64,000 bases of DNA from Protopterus annectens (taxonomy: Eukaryota; Chordata; Ceratodontiformes; Protopteridae): contig NC_056743.1 of NCBI RefSeq assembly GCF_019279795.1, positions 1,779,001,049 through 1,779,065,048 on the forward strand, read 5' to 3'. Position 1 is the first letter of the stretch. Each line of letters begins with the position of its first letter. Below are positions 1 to 11,959 of this stretch, one piece after another. Below the pieces are notes generated by a model. That model saw nothing but the letters and a program-made list of their open reading frames with translations. It was not told the origin of the DNA and searched no databases. Position numbers and translations under genes: made by a program.

Positions 1-495
1 GTCAGGAGTGATTTGAGACAGATGAGTACCAGTAAGAGTGAAAGGGAAGGTCTACAAGAGGGAAGTGAGACCAACTATGTTATATGGGTTGGAGACAGTG
101 GCAGTGACATAAAGGCAGGAGTTAGAGCTGGATGTGGCAGAGTTAAAGATGTTAAGATTTGCACTGGGTGTGACGAGGGTGGACAGGATTAGGAATAAGT
201 ATATTAGAGGGTCAGCCCAGGTTGGAAGGTTTGGAGACAAATCCAGAGAGGCAAGATTACGTTTGCTTGGACATGTGCTGAGGAGGGATGCTGAGTATAT
301 TGGGAAAAAGATGCTAAGGATGAAGCTACTAGGTAACAGGAAAAGGGGAAGGCCTAAGATAAGATTTATGGATGTGATGAGAGAGGACATGCGGGTGGTT
401 GGTCTGACAGAGCAAGATGCAGAGGACAGGAAGAAATGGAAACAGATGATCCCCGATCTGTAGCGACCCCTAACAGGAACAGCCGAAAGAATATG
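1..495 (+). mobile_element. RTE-type LINE, 3' end of ORF and tail
   Basis: This is the C-terminal part of an RTE-clade reverse transcriptase ORF followed by the element's 3' tail. A frame from 134 to 463 reads through the typical RTE ending: VTRVDRIRNKYIRG, then RLRLLGHVLRR, then KRGRPKIRFMDVMRED and VGLTEQDAEDRKKWK. The segment 60-130 continues the same protein upstream (RPTMLYGLETVAV), so the copy enters from beyond the window edge. After the stop comes the tail TGTAGCGACCCCTAACAGGA and a short A/T-rich end near 495. The RT catalytic core is outside the window. The 161-residue frame on the opposite strand is a shadow. The same tail occurs on the SINEs at 40467 and 51985. Confidence 0.85.
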
Positions 496-507
496 ATGAA
501 TGAACTG

Positions 508-772
508 TCTAGATTTTTGCCAAATATTTATGGTCATTTTTCATAAAATATGTGGTTTTCTGGAAAATCATTGTAGATTGAAATCAGTAAATAATATGAA
601 ACACTTGAATTTCAGACTCAATACTCTTCACAAAATGAATACCTATGAACAGGTGTTATTCTATCAATTTTATAAGTTTATAAGAGCAATACTTAAAAAT
701 CGCCACTATTTCTGGGACCTTGCCCCCCATTATTTTTGGCTTTGGCAGGAATTCTTGCTCTAAGAGGTTAGA
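508..772 (+). mobile_element. hAT-like MITE, diverged copy
   Basis: This non-coding segment aligns, in the opposite orientation, with the MITEs at 29063-29381 and 31091-31408. Shared stretches include the run ending GTGGTTTTCTGG and the run TTATTCTATCAA followed by TAAGAGCA. The 3' end GGTTAGAGGTAGG is a decayed form of the terminal TTGAGAGGTATG in those copies. The 5' terminal repeat is missing, and the piece begins right after the RTE tail. The short frames in it are accidental. Confidence 0.6.
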
Positions 773-959
773 GGTAGGTGAACCACTGGACCATGCATAA
801 GTTGGGATCATGAATGCAGTCCCAGATTCTCTTGCATCAGTACAAATCCTGGTCTTACATACTGGTCATCATAAGTCTTTTGTGTAAGAATAATTAAGCT
901 GTAATGCCTGTAATTGACTGCAATCCTCACTTAGTTAACAGAAAATCAATAACCCAAAA
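773..959. other. Unassigned spacer
   Basis: I see no coding or repeat signature between the MITE remnant and the Penelope-like element. Confidence 0.4.
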
Positions 960-1582
960 TACAGCACCAGAACAATGACACTAGTCCCTTAAACAATTTT
1001 ATCATACTCTTTATTACAATAAAATAACAACCACAAACGTTAAGCACTTTCATCAACTAAATTGAATTCATTAGAACAGTTAAACAATGTAATAACTCAG
1101 TTTATATAATAACAGCTCACATCAGATAGGACAAAAACACTATCAATCAATTAAAAAAAATTTTCTTTAAAGACATAATTCAACAACAATGTCCCATGAA
1201 TAACATAAAATAATATACATAAGTAAATATCAGCATGTTTTAAAATATGTTGTTATATGAAAAAATTAATTAAATATATTAAGACCGCACATATGTTAAA
1301 AAATGTTATAACCAGGTAAAATATGCTGTTGTCATGTTTTAAATTAAACCTTATCTACCCTTTCTTTTAATATTGATGTAACAGAGACAAAATCATTAAG
1401 ACCTGGATATATATTAGTTGCCAGTCGTAACTGCCTCAACATTTCTTTTTTGTGTAGTATATTTTTTCAGTCACATCTTCTTGGATTGATCTGTACCTCG
1501 TCAACTATAGCAAATCTAAAACCACTAAAATTATTACATATTTTGTGGTGTTTGTAAAGGGCATTTGTGTCTTTTTAGTTTT
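960..1582 (-). mobile_element. Penelope-like element A, 3' part
   Basis: This is the downstream piece of the Penelope-like element whose main part lies at 4433-6650. The CR1 at 1583-4432 splits the two. On the minus strand the stretch near 1370-1580 encodes the end of a PLE protein, including the family's GLND-type ending (YPGLNDFVSV). The AT-rich remainder towards 960 is the non-coding end; it contains a stretch resembling the end of the PLE at 55797 (TTAAGCACTTTCATCA here, TTAAGCGCTTTCGTCAG there). This is an old, non-functional copy. Confidence 0.6.
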
Positions 1583-4432
1583 TATAGGTTCATAGGTTCA
1601 TAGGTTGATACTAGGCTATCTGCCCTAGGGCATTTATAAGCCTAGCCAGAGTGTGTTTGGCTTTCGCCACGCTTTTAGATTAGTTGACTGTGCCTTTGTA
1701 TAGTAGGTAACAGAAGAATAGCCCTTTTAAGTTTAGTTTACTGTGCCTCTGTGTAATAGGGACACAGAAGAGATCCCAGGGGTAAACCTACGATCTCCCA
1801 TCCATTCATCAAGATTTCTCTTGAAGAAGGTCAGTGAGGGGCTCTGCCTAACATGGATTGGGATTTTGTTCCAGAGTGAGGGGAGCCTCTGGGATATGAA
1901 TCTGTCCTTCCAGCATGTCCTATTTATTTCTGTGCTGAGGTTTAGGTCCCTGGAGCATGTGGCTCTAAGGGATTTGGATTTCCTGAGGTGGAGCATGTCC
2001 ATTAATTCAGAGTTGGACATGGCTTTATATGTCAGGCACAGATCGCCTCTGAGTAGGCAGTAAGCAACTGAGTAAAGCTGGAGTTTCTCTATCCTAACTG
2101 AGTAGGGCATCTGTTTGAGTCCCTTGATCCTCTTGGTGAGTTACTTTTGGGGTCTTTAAAGTTGCTGCAGGTGTCGGGTAAGGTACATCCCAAATGGGGC
2201 ATTGTATTCAATTATGGGCCTGATAAGTGATGAGTAGAGGGGCACAATGACCTCTCTTGATCTAGATGTGAACCCTTTTGTGATAAAGTGGGCTATATAG
2301 AAGGTCGTTCTAACCACTTTGGCAACGTGATTGTCGAAGGAGAGATTGCTATCTACTTGGGTCCCCAAATCCCTAATTACTTCTTCTGTACTTAATGGAT
2401 TACCACCTATGTGGTAATTTGTGGGCACTTTGTTTTTTTCCAAAGGGGATGACTATGCACTTTTTGGCATTTAGTTTTAGGCCATGGTTCTGGCACCAGT
2501 TATCTGTCTCTGTGAAACCCCTTTGGAGGATGTTTGTGTCAGTCAGCGAGTCGATTATAGCACCCAGTTTGCAGTCATGTGCGAACTTGTTCAGCCATAG
2601 TCCTCCTGTGTTAGCCTGTACCTCTGAGAAATATATACCGAAAAAGAGAGGCCCCAGGACTGAGCCTTGTGGAACGCCACTTGTAAGTGGTTTAGAGTCA
2701 GACATGGCACCTGCAATTCTGACCATGTGGGTTCTATCCCTGACCCAATTTGCAATCCATCTTGTGACATAGGGGTTGATATTTAAGCTGATGAGCTTAT
2801 TTATGATGCCCGAGTGGGGTATTGTATCAAAGGCTTTTGCGAGGTCCTCCAGGTAGGCTGTGTGGACTACCTTCCCTTCATCTATGGCCTTGGTGACTGC
2901 TTCAAAGAAGTCGACCAGGTTCAAGAGGCAAGATCTGCCCTTAACAAAGCCAAACTGGGTAGGATCCAGTGTTTGGAGGTTCCCAATGTCTTTGTTTATG
3001 AGTTCCATGATGATACGCTCCATAGCTTTGCAGACCAGGCTAGTCAGACTTATAGGGCGATAGTTCCCGGGGTCTGTTGTGGCACCACCTTTGTGGAGTG
3101 GGACCACTGTTGCTGTATGCCATTACTTGGGTACATATCCTGTAGTAAGACTGAGACTGAACAGTGATTTTATGTGAGGGTTCAGTTCTTCTTGGAGCTC
3201 GTGTAAGACACAGCCTGGGACACCATCCGGTCCCATTGATGCTGTGTTTTTTACTTTGGAGAGGGCAGCTCTCACCTGTGCATCTGTGATGTCAGGGAGG
3301 CTACACTCTGTTGGGATAGACAATTGCTCTTTTTGGGGGGAAGGGGGGAAGACGTTTGCACTGAACCTGTCTGCCAGGATGTTGGCAATGTCTGTGGGTT
3401 CAGAGTATTTTTTGTCATTTTGCACTAACTCTGAGCATATCTGGGAGTTGCCACCCAGGTTCCTGACATAACTAAAGAAGGCCTTGTGATTATCTTTAGC
3501 GTCTTGTGCAATTTTTCTTTCCAAGCTGGCCTTAGATGATTTTATGAGGGATCATAGTTTTTTGCTAGTACTGATCAGAGATGCCTTCCCTTTTTGGGAT
3601 TTTATTCTATCATGTAGTAGCTTCCTCCTTCTGTTGTATAGCTTATTTATGGCTGGGGTCCACTAGACAGGTCTCCTGCCTTTGGCGGAGTGAGTCTTGG
3701 TTTTATTTGGGATAGCACGATCCATGCATTCATGTAGGTATAGATAGAATGCGTTAGTAAAGGATTCTGTGGTTTGGGCCATATTTTCCACTGGCCCGGG
3801 TGTTTTGAAGGATTCCACCTCGGTTTTGAGAAGTGTGAAGTCTGCTTTTGAGAAGTTCTTCACCGTGATTTCCTTTGCTGGGGGTGGGAACGGGATATCG
3901 ATGTCCAGTGAGATTAGTTTATGGTCAGATCTTACCAAAGAGGGGTATACCTCTGGTATGGAACATAGATTCCCCATGTTAGTGATGATCAGGTCCAATA
4001 TGTTTCCCCCTCTTGTAGGAGAGGTGACCAGTTGTTCCATGGCATTTGAATTTATAAATTCTAGGAACCGTTGGGCAAAGGTGTTGGGGCTTGAGTAGTG
4101 CTCCCAGTCTATGTTTGGGTAGTTGAAGTCACCCACTATAATGGTGTTTTGAGAGACCTTCATATTCTCCAGTGTTCTCAGGAAAGCCGAGTGGGGTTCC
4201 TGAATTTGAGAGGGTGGTCTGTAGCAGGCTACAAACTGAAAGGCAGTTTTACCCACTGTTAGTTGCACATGGATGGTCTCCGATGCTTCGTGCAGTGCCA
4301 CTAACCTGGAGGTGTGGGTATCTTTGATGAATATGGATACTCCCCCTCCTTTTGTGGTCCGGTCCGAGTTTTGGGGCCAAAACGCATGGTATGAGGTATA
4401 ACCTGGTAGTGCTGGGGTGCTCGCGGGAGCCT
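1583..4432 (-). mobile_element. CR1-group LINE A (endonuclease + RT), 5'-truncated
   Basis: This non-LTR retrotransposon is read on the minus strand from 4432 to 1583. The apurinic-type endonuclease is at about 4430-3660, with GDFNYPNIDWE and RSDHKLISLDI. A linker follows, then reverse transcriptase at about 3300-2400 (NYRPISLTSLVCKAMERI, QFGFVKGRSCLLN, SGVPQGSVLGPLFFG). The RT active-site box reads FAHD where sister copies have FADD. The C-terminal region runs from 2440 to 1733. Frameshifts and stops split it into at least four frames, so it is dead. The 3' end carries the tandem hexamer-like TAGGTTCATAGGTTCATAGG typical of this family here. The 5' end is lost inside the endonuclease, as is usual for incomplete reverse transcription. 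It lies inside PLE A. Confidence 0.9.
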
Positions 4433-6650
4433 TATGTCATATAAATGTACATAAATTCTCTATTTCAATGCCCTCTCAGTTTTACTTATGTAAAAACCAG
4501 TACAAACATTACCCTTAACAAGATAAACTATTATTTTAGTACCACAATTACCTTTTTTAAAAACAATTTTGCTGTTTGCATAATTAGATAAAATAATAAA
4601 AGGCTCCTACAATATACATTTACATTGAATACATCTTCCACAAGTTCTAGTTCCCACTTCACTATTAACTTCTTGACTTAACTGGTTGCCCTCTAAAATA
4701 ATTTTTAAATTTTTTCCAACCTTAGTTGAAAAAGAAGGTTGGTCACCTACCAGCTTGTAAATATCTTTGTTCACCTTGAATATGTTCCAGTTCTTGTACA
4801 AAATGTTCTTAATATCTTTGTAACAAGAACTGTATTGTATAACACATTCCTGTGTGAAATCACACGTGTCTGACTGAATATTAGTATCCACAACATTTGA
4901 AACAATAGTGTCCACTAATTTCTGACCCAATAAAGGCTTATATTTGACACCCCATCCATCTAAAACTTCTTGAAGGATGTTCGTCACTTATGCTACAGGA
5001 TAACCTCTCTCTAGGAACATTGATTTTAAAACACAAAATTCCTGGTTCAAGTCTTCCTTGTGTGAGGTCATCCTTGCAATTCTGATGGTCTGTCCTTTGA
5101 CAATTCTCTTTTTCTGAAAGAGTGGATGGTAACTATCAAAATGTAAATAGGAATTGCAAAAGGTATGCTTTTGAAAAACCTTTGACCTAAACCAGTGGTT
5201 GTCCTTAATAATAAGTACATCCAAGTAATTCATTTTCAGGGTGTCAAATTGATAAGTAAACTTAAAAAAGTGTGTACTAATATTAAGATGTTCTATAAAC
5301 TTGGGGATATTGTCTGGTGTTCCCTTCCACAGAATAAAAATATCCTCCAGGTATCTGTTATAAGATAAAATATCTTTAAAGAAATTACTTTTAAAAACAA
5401 GTTCTAACTCCCAACTCAACATAACCAAGGACATGTTCTAACTCCCAACTCAACATAACCAAGGTGGCATAGACAGGGGCACAAGCAGCGCCCATGGCAA
5501 CTCCAGTAATTTGTTGGTAATATTGACCCTCAAAATAAATATAGTTGTACTCTAATATGAGCACCATAACTACACAAAACAACTTTATTTGGTCCTGGTT
5601 GAGAGTTGAACAGGTATATAAAACTTCTTCAAAGTATCCTAACCCTTCATCTTTAGGTATACTCGGGAAAAGATCCTGAACGTCTATGGAATGGAAGACT
5701 ATATCTGAAGACCAAATGTTGGGAGTAATTTTTGCCAAAAAATCCCTAGAATCTTTGACTAAGTGAGGAACACTTTCAACTACATGTTTGACCATTCTAT
5801 CAATGAATACTGCCAAATTGTGTGTCTTAGACCCACTGCCAGTCACAATAGGTCTAAAAGCTGGACTATTGATGTTTTTATGAACTTTCGGAATGCCTAA
5901 TATGGCAAGAACTCTGGGATGTTTATTGGTTAAGAAATTATATGTGTCTTTATCAATTCTGTTTTTCAAAACATATTCTTCTAAAAAACTATCTATCCTA
6001 TGATACGAAATATGTATTTGGTTTATAGACACCTGTAAATATTTATCCTCATTAAATAAAATAGTCGGCATTACATCAATGTAGTCTTCAGAATTAAACA
6101 CAATTCCCCCTCCCTTATCAGGGGTCATGATACGTATCCTCCTGTCCCCCTTTAATTTTTTTAACAGTGATTTCTCTTTCAAATTAAGATTATTATATAC
6201 CTTATTATTATTATCCCAAAGCTGGTAGCTGTCCTCCTTGACTGCTCTCTCAAAACTGGCAACCAGGCTGTGTAGTGGGGGATTAGACACTGTTTTTCTT
6301 AAAATGTTGTTTATTTGAAATGTCCGTGATTGTATTATTGTTGTTATGAAATAATATTTTAAAATTTAATTTCCTAGTATACATATGTATATCAAGGAGA
6401 ACATCTGCTATATCAGGTATTGCACTGGGTACAAATTTAAAACCCTTTAAGAATAAAGAAAAAAAATTCTTCACTAATAACTGTATCGCTGTAATTGTAT
6501 ATATTAAATCCTTTAAAACTGTGTATAATCTGAGGTAAGGCAGCATTTAATATCTCCCTCTACCTCTTGACTGGTGTGTATGTTCCTGATGTTTTACTAT
6601 CCCATGATAAAATGTCTGTTGTTCCTTCAAATTCCTGAGACTTTTCCATA
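4433..6650 (-). mobile_element. Penelope-like element A, RT and linker part
   Basis: A Penelope-like retroelement is read right to left. The stretch 6290-5391 holds the N-terminal and middle RT, with MTPDKGGGIVFN, FRPIVTGSGSKTHNLA and VAMGAACAPVYATLVMLSWE. The stretch 5434-4988 holds the catalytic segment YNRYLEDIFILW, a variant of the family's RYIDDIF box, and MNYLDVLI. The stretch 4987-4607 is the linker with a cysteine cluster (CGRCIQCKC), leading toward the GIY-YIG nuclease, which the CR1 insertion interrupts at about 4432. A direct 33-base duplication lies at about 5400-5463. The element is old and broken in several places. Such elements copy by target-primed reverse transcription using the GIY-YIG nuclease. 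Confidence 0.85.
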
Positions 6651-6659
6651 CAAAACATT

Positions 6660-7360
6660 GAGAGACGCTATTTTCTCTTTTGAAAAGAAATTGTTTAAAT
6701 TAAAAAAAACATGGAAATGGATATTAAGTATTTAAAGGAGTGTATTGGCTTGAAGGTTATTCCGTAGGGTTTATGTATATACAAATTCCCTTTGGGGTTG
6801 TTTTATGACACCAACATGATAGATGATTTTATTGTAATGTTTGACAAATGGGGTTCCGAATTATTAGAGAAGAATGTATTTTATTTGGAACGAATGTAGG
6901 TTAAAATACACGAAGAAATTGTACATTTATACAAATGTATTACTATTGATTCACTGTTTTGTTAATATGAGGAGTTGTTTGAAAAAATATTAACAGAGTT
7001 GAAAATAAGTGCAATGGTGTATTTCAAAAAAAGAAAAGAAAGTTACAAAGGGATGTAAATCAGTACAAACACCACAATGTTTACCGTACTAATAGATTGT
7101 AGAGAATGAAAAATACTCAAATTTTAGAGTTAACACTCATGAGTCAGTAGCTATTAGGGGTAACGGGGATGATGAACGGGGATGATGGCAATCATCCCCC
7201 TGAAACTTTTTTTGAAGGTGAATTAAATGACCCAGAGGATATTCGGGATTTTCAATACGTGAGACGCTCACAGAGAATAGCCAACAGGAATTTGAAGGAA
7301 CAATAGACATTTTATCATGGGATGGTAACACATCAGGAACATACACACCAGTCATTGTTC
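6660..7360 (+). mobile_element. Penelope-like element fragment, opposite orientation
   Basis: The plus strand carries fragments like the N-terminal region of PLE proteins: EYLKECIGLKVIP and FVMFDKWGSELLE at about 6730-6880, and RRSQRIANRN at about 7260-7290. The stretch 7284-7352 is an inverted copy of 6575-6640, which belongs to PLE A on the minus strand. The two elements therefore meet head to head with about 640 bases between the arms. CR1 E begins directly after it. Confidence 0.6.
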
Positions 7361-8985
7361 CACTATATTCATATCAGACCTCTCATTGAGTACAATGCTC
7401 TCTTTGGTATGTACCTAACCAAGCATATCCAACAACTGCAACACTCTGTTAGCTGTCTAGCTGAATTAGAGTAGTAGTGAAAAAGTGTCCATGAGTTTGG
7501 GCCCTTGACAACACATCCCTAAAAGTCGATCCAGTAGTCAGGGACTTGGTGACAGACAGACAGACATTGACAGTATTCCAGTCTTTGACCATCATGTGTC
7601 TGCAATAGTGAGGAAATCATTCTGTGTTGTGCAACTTATAGCACATCCAACAACTGTAACATTCAGTTTCCTCATTAAAAGAATGCAGGTCATAAGTAAC
7701 ATGTCCTATACAAACTGCCTCAGAAACCTATCTCTGCATTCTGTCTCCAACAGGCTATTGAGGAGAGATTTATACCTGGCACACAAGGCATTGTTAGACT
7801 CCACCCTGTTGGAAGTCCTGCATATCTGTAAAACAAAAAGCACTAGAGTTATCCATTCTAAAGCCTTAAACCTTGCCTACAATAAAAATAGCTCCTGCCG
7901 GAGAGACAGGTATATATCCCAGAGGCTGCCATTTCCCTGAAACAGGCTCCCCATCCATGTGAAGCAGAGTTCCGCCTTAAACTAATTCAAGTGTAACTTG
8001 GACAACTAGATGGGGAACAAGGAAATTCTTCTCTCATTTGGCACCTATGTCTCTAGTTGGCATATTTTGCAGACACCCTTTTGGTTATGGATATCAAATG
8101 GGTATGACAACCCTTTATTTCTAAAGGATATCCAAACAGTTCACTTATCCTGGAGGTCATAAGAAGGCTGAAAATGCATGTCCATAACTAGTGGGGTTTG
8201 ACTTTATTGGCCTGAATTTGTCCATAACAGGCTTAAGAAGAAAAAAGTCATGGGCATTCAAACTGCCATATAGCTGGAAAACCTGATGTCCTTAAGGGGT
8301 CATTTACATATATCCCATGTCCTTTTAATACAAGACGTTTAAGGAACCACATAGTGGAAACTAGTTTGGCAACATTTTTCTTGTTTTAGTTTGTTAGTTG
8401 GGATATTTTGCACACACCCTGCTAGTTATGGGCATCAGCTCTATATGATAACCCTATGTTTCTAAAAGTTAGCCAAACAGTCCACTTATGATGTGCTGAC
8501 AAGGACATAAGAAGGTTGAAACATGCATGTTCACAGCTAGAGTGCCTTGACTTTATTGTGTTGAATGTATCCATAACAGACTTAAAAACAAAAAAAGTCA
8601 TGGGCATTCAGAACTTCCATATATCTGAAACAACTGATGTCCTTAAGGGGTCATTTGTATATATCCCATGTCCGTCTAATACTAGAGATTTGAGGAACCA
8701 CACAGTGAAAACTGTAGTTTGGCTAGATTTTTCTTGTAGTTTTTACTGACTGGCTTGTTTGTGTGACCTTTTTACTCATTGTTTTATCCATATCTCTAGT
8801 GGATACAGGCAGCCTGTAAATGGTTCATTTCCCAGGCAGTGCTTGTAAATGTTTCATCTCCCAAACTCTTGCTTACACTCATTGAGGGTACCATAGCTCA
8901 TCAAAGATTTGTGATGCATGTCTAGGCTTAAAAGGACCTTGTGGTCATTAGTCTGGTACATATCTATGAGCCTATGAACCTACTA
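7361..8985 (+). mobile_element. CR1-group LINE E, C-terminal part and 3' end
   Basis: This is an old copy of the C-terminal CR1 protein region. The stretch 7365-7440 matches the family segment SSLIRPIIEYNAPFGMYLTRH. The stretch 7680-8040 matches YTDRLKKFQLYSVAYHLLRGDL through to the WRDRFLSQRLP segment. The 3' end, 8800-8985, closes with ATGAGCCTATGAACC. Two foreign pieces sit inside it: about 7443-7560 (a dispersed short repeat) and 8058-8792 (a repeat dimer with an 8-base target duplication). The frame is broken many times. Confidence 0.75.
8058..8792. repeat. Tandem dimer of a ~340-bp repeat inserted in CR1 E
   Basis: Two similar units lie in direct orientation, about 8058-8397 and 8398-8735, followed by about 57 unique bases. 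Both units open with TTGG(C/G)ATATTTTGCA and share TCATGGGCATTCA and CTTAAGGGGTCATTT. The whole block is flanked by TCTCTAGT at 8050-8057 and 8793-8800. The CR1 copy at 40890-42260 shows the uninterrupted sequence, so this is an insertion with an 8-base target duplication. I see no clear terminal inverted repeat and no coding frame. Confidence 0.7.
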
Positions 8986-8989
8986 GCAC

Positions 8990-10880
8990 AGAGTGATATT
9001 TGCACTGCATGCATCATGTTTGATTGTTGTGACAATTCTCTTTCGCTGTGTACTCCTCATGGTCAATACATTCAAACTAGACATCACCATATTGCCTGTG
9101 CTGCCATGTGTGGTGTTTGTGTGGCTGGCAGTTGTTGCTGTTCTACTACAGTCTCATTTGATGATAGTATCACTGCACTTTCTCCACTAGACATGTATGC
9201 ATGTGTGCATGCAGTCCAGCTATACCAGCACTTTGGAAATGGCATCTTGCCTTCCCACTAATTTATGCATCACACATCATGAAAGCTGTGGCTGCATCAT
9301 AATGGAGTGCTACCTCCAGACATGTCAGATCAGTGAAAGTTGTGAGTGCATGCTCGTCCGTTGTTGAATTGGTGTTTGACCACAGTCCATGTGCAACAAG
9401 CCAGGGTTCTTGTGGGTATTCAACATCGACTACAACACAGTATGAATATGCATGAGAGGGTTACTATATATGAATACACTGCAAATTAAACCATGCACTT
9501 TAAAGGTAGCTACAATGCCTGCACTTGCTAAGTAATGTGAGATTTTGGTATGCAAGAAGTGGAGATATACCTCAGATGTATGTTGGATATGTGGATTGTG
9601 TAAACTGCCTAGACGTTATGCAGACACATTGGTTATGATCCCATGAGCATAAAATCCTATATGACAGTTCATGGATTGGTAGTTGCTTCTCATGGCAAAA
9701 CTTTGTCACTCTGGACAGGCAGATCCTTCATTGCTACATGTGCAGTAAATGCCACCTATTACCACATAAAGGTAGACAATAGAATAGGAGGCATTCAAGG
9801 TGTTGGATCTCCTCTGTCATGTGCTGGGAAACATTATATGATCCCTCATGTATTGAAGCAGTATATCAAATAACATTTGCTGTTTTAGAGTTGGAGGCCT
9901 TTGAAATTCTCAGCAATAGGGGAGAACACAACCTCTTTTTAGTGCAAACTCAGAACAGGAAACACTAAAACTGCATGAGGCCCTGATATTTTTGTTACCA
10001 CCATCACATTTGCAGGTAGAACTTTGCACCTATCCCATTACAGTTTTATCTCTGACATAAGAATTATTTTGTAAGCATGTTGCGGTTGCTGTGAAATACA
10101 TGCCTATATTCTCAGTTCGTGTGTGGAGGTTCATGACTTTTCAGAACATTCATTGTTGTTTCTACTTCTTTCATAATTTTTTATCTTATAATGTACAGTA
10201 GCTATCTGATTAGGTTGTTTTGTACTATTTTTACATTTTACAGTCTTGGTTACTTCAACAACATTTTTGTTTGTATTTAAAGTAATTTGTTACTTAAAGA
10301 CACCAAAAAGTATGTGCAGTACCCATCCGCCTTAAGTTCATGCACCTTTTAACTATCATTGATTTTGCCTCATATTTTGTCCTGTCCTTTGCAAAATTCT
10401 GGTAAATCACTGAGGACTGGAATGCATTCAGTCAAAAATGCCATACATTATAATTTCATACTTGTTAATATCCAGTCACATATATGGATACAAAACCTGT
10501 TACTCTATTAGTTATCTAACTGAGTTAGAGTATTAGTGAAAAAATGTCCATCATTTTGCCCCCCCAACAATTCTTGAGCAAAGAAGTTGAGTGGTATGTC
10601 GTAAAGGTGAAAGTTAAGTGCAGTACCAATACCCATCAGTTCATGCATTGTAGGGATACCACATTATTCTTTTGCTTTTAAAGCTTTCTTCAGTATGCTG
10701 TTTAGACAGTGGTGATAAGTATGATGAGAGGTGGTAGAAATGCAACAGTAACACAGAACACAGGTAACTTTCAAAACGTCTGTTAATGTTAAGGTGGCAG
10801 AAAGCAGATGTCAAACTACTCTACAGCCATAACATTCTAAGGACCATGCAAAGGCGCTAACATGGTTCAGTGTTCTCCAT
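8990..10880. other. No recognisable gene
   Basis: Short open frames occur here (for example at 8941-9261 and 9643-9873), but none shows a family motif. The stretch 10500-10570 repeats about 60 bases also found at 7443-7510, inside CR1 E (the run from ACTCTATTAG to AGTGAAAAAATG). Otherwise nothing could be assigned. Confidence 0.5.
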
Positions 10881-10885
10881 TAAAG

Positions 10886-11948
10886 GTTCATAGGTATTTA
10901 CTATGTTATTGATCTGTGTGGATCTTAAGAAGCCTAGCCTTACACTGCCATGGTAGTTACTAGCCCTTTTATTTTGCAATATAAATCTCCAAAGACAAGT
11001 GACACAGGTGTATGTTGGGTACTTAAATGTTTCACCTATCCATGAAGGCCATTAGTGTCAAATCCAGGGGGATTTTGCAGTTTCCCATCCTTTTGTCCAA
11101 GTCACCCTTGAGTATGAGAAGTACCCCACTCTATGTGGAAGGGAAGGCCATTCCATAGAAGTGGTATTCTCTATGATGCATATCTATCCCTTCAGCATGT
11201 TCTGTTAATCTTGCAAAAGAGATTGCAGCACCTCAAGATGGTGTTTCTAATACAATTGGCTTTCTAAATATGTAATAAGTCTGACAGAAAAGAGTCTGTT
11301 GAGGCTATATATGAAAAGCAGATGCCACCTCTCAGGAGCCTGTATGATACTGAAATAAGGCAAAAACTTTGAGATTTGAAGAATTTTTATGATGCATTTT
11401 TTTTCTTTTTTTGTAGTGAGGAGGCACTGTGGTTGTTCCACCTGTACCAAGCGTTTGGACAGGAATATACCAAAAAGGCATTATAATCAATGATCGGCCT
11501 AATGAGTGATGATTACAGAGGAACAAGTACATCCCTGGATCTGGAAGCCATACTCTTTGATACAAGCTGTGGGATGAACAAGAACTTCTTTACAACAATA
11601 GATACATGGTGATCAAAGGACAACTCATACTTAACATAGGTTCCAGATCTCCAACTACAAGATCTGTTTTTCAGAATGGGCATTGTCAATGTGGTAGTTA
11701 CAAAGGGAATCTTGATCCCTGGAGGAGATGATTAAACATTTCTTTGAATTTAGTTTCAGTCCACGTTTTGTACACCAATAAAGGATTGTGGTATCATCTG
11801 GGGAAGGTATGATGGCATTGATGTTGAAGATATTTGCAAGCCTGGTGATCCAAAATCCTTTAATATTACATGGCCAAAGGACAGAATCCTTGGGTACTCC
11901 ACTAGTGACAGGTATTTTGTAGGAAGTAGATCTACTCACCCCTAGTTC
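10886..11948 (-). mobile_element. CR1-group LINE G, 3' part (old copy)
   Basis: This is the downstream part of an old CR1 copy on the minus strand. The stretch 11939-11655 reads VTSGVPKDSVLW, then WCTKRGLKLNSKKCLII, matching the RT palm and thumb of the younger copies. The 3' end near 10886 begins GGTTCATAGGTATTTACTAT. Its upstream part continues at 13684-15435. The two halves are separated by a MITE and by CR1 B. Many lesions are present. Confidence 0.7.
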
Positions 11949-11959
11949 TTGTTTTCTAT

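Noticed and set aside
52-537. 161-residue minus-strand frame opposite the RTE ORF
   Set aside because: The plus-strand frame has clear RTE motifs and the minus frame has none, so it is a shadow.
8941-9261. 106-residue cysteine-rich frame as a secreted peptide
   Set aside because: It lacks a signal peptide at its start and any family motif, and a second overlapping frame is equally open.
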